DNA of 13,419 bases from JBFWVD01 sp050246915 (lineage in GTDB: Bacteria > Actinomycetota > Acidimicrobiia > Acidimicrobiales > Ilumatobacteraceae). Of the stretch, positions 12,001-13,419 are shown one piece after another. The translations under genes and the position numbers were made by a program. The stretch covers positions 1 through 13,419 of the forward strand of contig JBFWVD010000111.1 in the NCBI GenBank assembly GCA_050246915.1. The letters are read 5' to 3'. The notes under the pieces are model-generated. The model worked only from the letters and a program-made list of their open reading frames with translations, was not told the DNA's origin and searched no databases. The first letter of the stretch is position 1, and every line of letters begins with the position of its first letter.

Positions 12001-13419
12001 GTGTTTGACACCTGGGTGGCCACATCTGCCGCTGGTGCGAAGCGCTACGAGGTCGGTATCGATCTCGACGATTGGAACGGCACCTACCTTCGTCAACTGT
12101 CCTTCATCGACGCCGGCTCGCGTGTGCTCGAGATCGGCTGCTCCACCGGGTTCTTCTCCCGAGTCCTGATCGACCAGGGCTGCGATGTCGTCGGGGTCGA
12201 ACTCGACGCCGACGCAGCCGCCGCAGCCCAGGACAAGGGGCTGACCGTGATCAACGCCGACATCTCGCGCCCCGGTTGCGCGGCCGAGCTGTTGGCCCAG
12301 TGCGGAGGGCAACGCTTCGACGTCGTCCTGTTCGGTGACGTACTCGAGCACCTCCCCGCGCCGCAGACCGCGCTGATCGAGGCGCGTTCGCTGCTGCGCC
12401 CATCTGGTCGCGTGGTCATCTCCGTTCCCAACGTGTCCCACGGATCGATCCGTCTCGACCTGTTGCGTGGTCGCTTCACGTACACCGAGACCGGCCTGCT
12501 CGATCGCACCCATCTGCGCTTCTTCACCGAGACGTCGATCATCGCGTTGCTGGAGCAATGCGGCTACGACGTGACCGGCGTGTCGAAAGTGGTCGCACCC
12601 GTTCTCGGCGTCGAAGGCCGCGTCAACGCCGGTGACTTCCCCGCTGATCTCATCTCCTGGGTCGAAGGCGAGCCCGATGCCCAGACCTATCAGTTCGTGG
12701 TGGCCGGCCATCCCGTCGGTCTCACCCACGGACACGAGGCCACCGGCGATCCCGCGACGGCTGGCATCGTCGTCGTGCAGACCGGCCGCAGCAGCGGTGG
12801 GCTGTGGATCGATGCCCTGCCCACCTCGCTCGACATCGCCGTGATCGACATTGCGGCGGACGCCAGAGACAGCGCACTGGCAGAACTCATCGATGCTCTT
12901 GCACCGAACACGCCGGTGCTCATCGCCCCCGAAGGTGTCCTCGTCGATGCAGCGTGGGTTGCCCCGCTGTTCGCAGCCCATCGTCGCACTGGTGCACCCG
13001 TGGGCGTCACGCTGATCGACAGCAACGATCACGTCGTGCACGCCGGAGCGCGGCACGATCGTGCACGCCTGGCCGGGCTGGAACACGATCATCCACTCGT
13101 CGTCGCCGGAGGACCAGCCCAGCTGTTCCCACCGCTCATCGCCACAGCAGCGGATCTGCGCGCTGACATCGTCAACGGCGTGATCATGGCCTCGGTCGCG
13201 GCGAAGCTCGACCACGTCACTGCGAGCACACCCCCAGCGCCACTCGAGCCACTGGTCGCCATCGCGGTGGACCGTCCACCTCTCATCGATCGAGCGTTGC
13301 GCCGTGTGATCGTCGACGTCGCGACGATCGCCGCTCGACATGGTGCTCGTTCGATTCTGGCGTGGAGCGGGACCGGTCCGGGGACCGACCCGATCGACGT
13401 CGAGCGTCTGACCACCGAG
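12001..13419 (+). CDS. methyltransferase fused to a degenerate GT2-like domain (3' end outside window)
   Basis: The frame is open from GTG 12001 to the window edge: 473 codons without a stop. Residues about 15-240 are a class I SAM methyltransferase: VLEIGCSTGFFS (42-53), GVELDAD (65-71), DVVLFGDVLEHLP (107-119), RPSGRVVISVPN (133-144) and LLDRTHLRFFT (166-176), a motif common in glycan-locus methyltransferases. Residues about 254-400 have the strand and helix layout of a GT2 domain (AGIVVVQTG, 254-262; APEGVLVDAAWVAPL, 309-323; VTLIDSNDHVVHAGA, 336-350), but where GT2 enzymes have an acidic DxD the sequence reads APEG. From about 425 another segment begins (PPLIDRALRRVIVDVATIAA, 426-445) and is cut off. 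It is likely a multidomain glycan-modifying protein of the O-antigen type. The methyltransferase call is firm, the GT2-like call tentative. Confidence 0.8.
   Translation, partial: MFDTWVATSAAGAKRYEVGIDLDDWNGTYLRQLSFIDAGSRVLEIGCSTGFFSRVLIDQGCDVVGVELDADAAAAAQDKGLTVINADISRPGCAAELLAQCGGQRFDVVLFGDVLEHLPAPQTALIEARSLLRPSGRVVISVPNVSHGSIRLDLLRGRFTYTETGLLDRTHLRFFTETSIIALLEQCGYDVTGVSKVVAPVLGVEGRVNAGDFPADLISWVEGEPDAQTYQFVVAGHPVGLTHGHEATGDPATAGIVVVQTGRSSGGLWIDALPTSLDIAVIDIAADARDSALAELIDALAPNTPVLIAPEGVLVDAAWVAPLFAAHRRTGAPVGVTLIDSNDHVVHAGARHDRARLAGLEHDHPLVVAGGPAQLFPPLIATAADLRADIVNGVIMASVAAKLDHVTASTPPAPLEPLVAIAVDRPPLIDRALRRVIVDVATIAARHGARSILAWSGTGPGTDPIDVERLTTE

Noticed and set aside
11959..13341. Leftward 460-codon frame opposite the methyltransferase-fusion gene
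   Set aside because: Low-complexity Asp/Gly/Val/His composition without motifs. The plus strand has a strong RBS and clear SAM motifs.

Overview
The window is GC-rich (strong G/C third-position bias, GTG starts, Shine-Dalgarno sites of the GGAG/AGGAG type) and reads like a chromosomal surface-glycan locus of a high-GC actinobacterium. An Acidimicrobiia/Ilumatobacter-like host is my guess from protein flavour and is not proven by anything here. Nearly all of the sequence is coding. There are no mobile elements, tRNA or rRNA genes, or CRISPR arrays.

Layout. (1) Positions 1-44 hold the first codons of a leftward gene with a signal-peptide-like N-terminus. A non-coding leader of about 300 bp follows. 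(2) Positions 343-2168 (+) are a coupled pair: a PseB-type UDP-GlcNAc 4,6-dehydratase and an SpsF-type cytidylyltransferase whose 5' end carries a 15-bp tandem repeat. (3) Positions 5347-2152 (-) are a compact operon: RmlD-like sugar reductase, NeuB/PseI/SpsE-type nonulosonic acid synthase and a GT4 glycosyltransferase. It meets pair (2) tail-to-tail with a 17-bp CDS overlap inside a perfect hairpin. (4) Positions 5498-9805 (+) run in the order pseudaminic-acid-associated methylase (TIGR03587-like), HisH-like glutaminase, HisF-like protein, N-acetyl sugar amidotransferase (WbpG/PseA/WbuX type) and a zinc-ribbon SAM methyltransferase. (5) Positions 10907-9807 (-) encode a GT-A-like protein with a helical tail. 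Facing away from it, 10958-11917 (+) encodes a GT-B/CDP-glycerophosphotransferase-like protein. (6) From 12001 (+) to the window edge runs a large open frame with a methyltransferase domain followed by a degenerate GT2-like region.

How the genes work together (inference from family knowledge). The dehydratase makes a UDP-4-keto-6-deoxy-HexNAc. The synthase condenses a 6-carbon sugar with phosphoenolpyruvate to a 9-carbon nonulosonic acid, and the SpsF-like enzyme would activate it with CMP. The HisH/HisF-like pair would feed ammonia to the amidotransferase, which turns an N-acetyl into an acetamidino group. Methyltransferases would decorate the sugar or glycan, and the glycosyltransferases would attach it to a surface acceptor. 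Two points set the locus apart from the textbook pseudaminate pathway. The window has no PseC aminotransferase, PseH acetyltransferase or PseG hydrolase, and has an RmlD-type reductase instead. The HisF-like protein has lost one of the two catalytic aspartates of histidine-pathway HisF, so it is probably dedicated to ammonia delivery.
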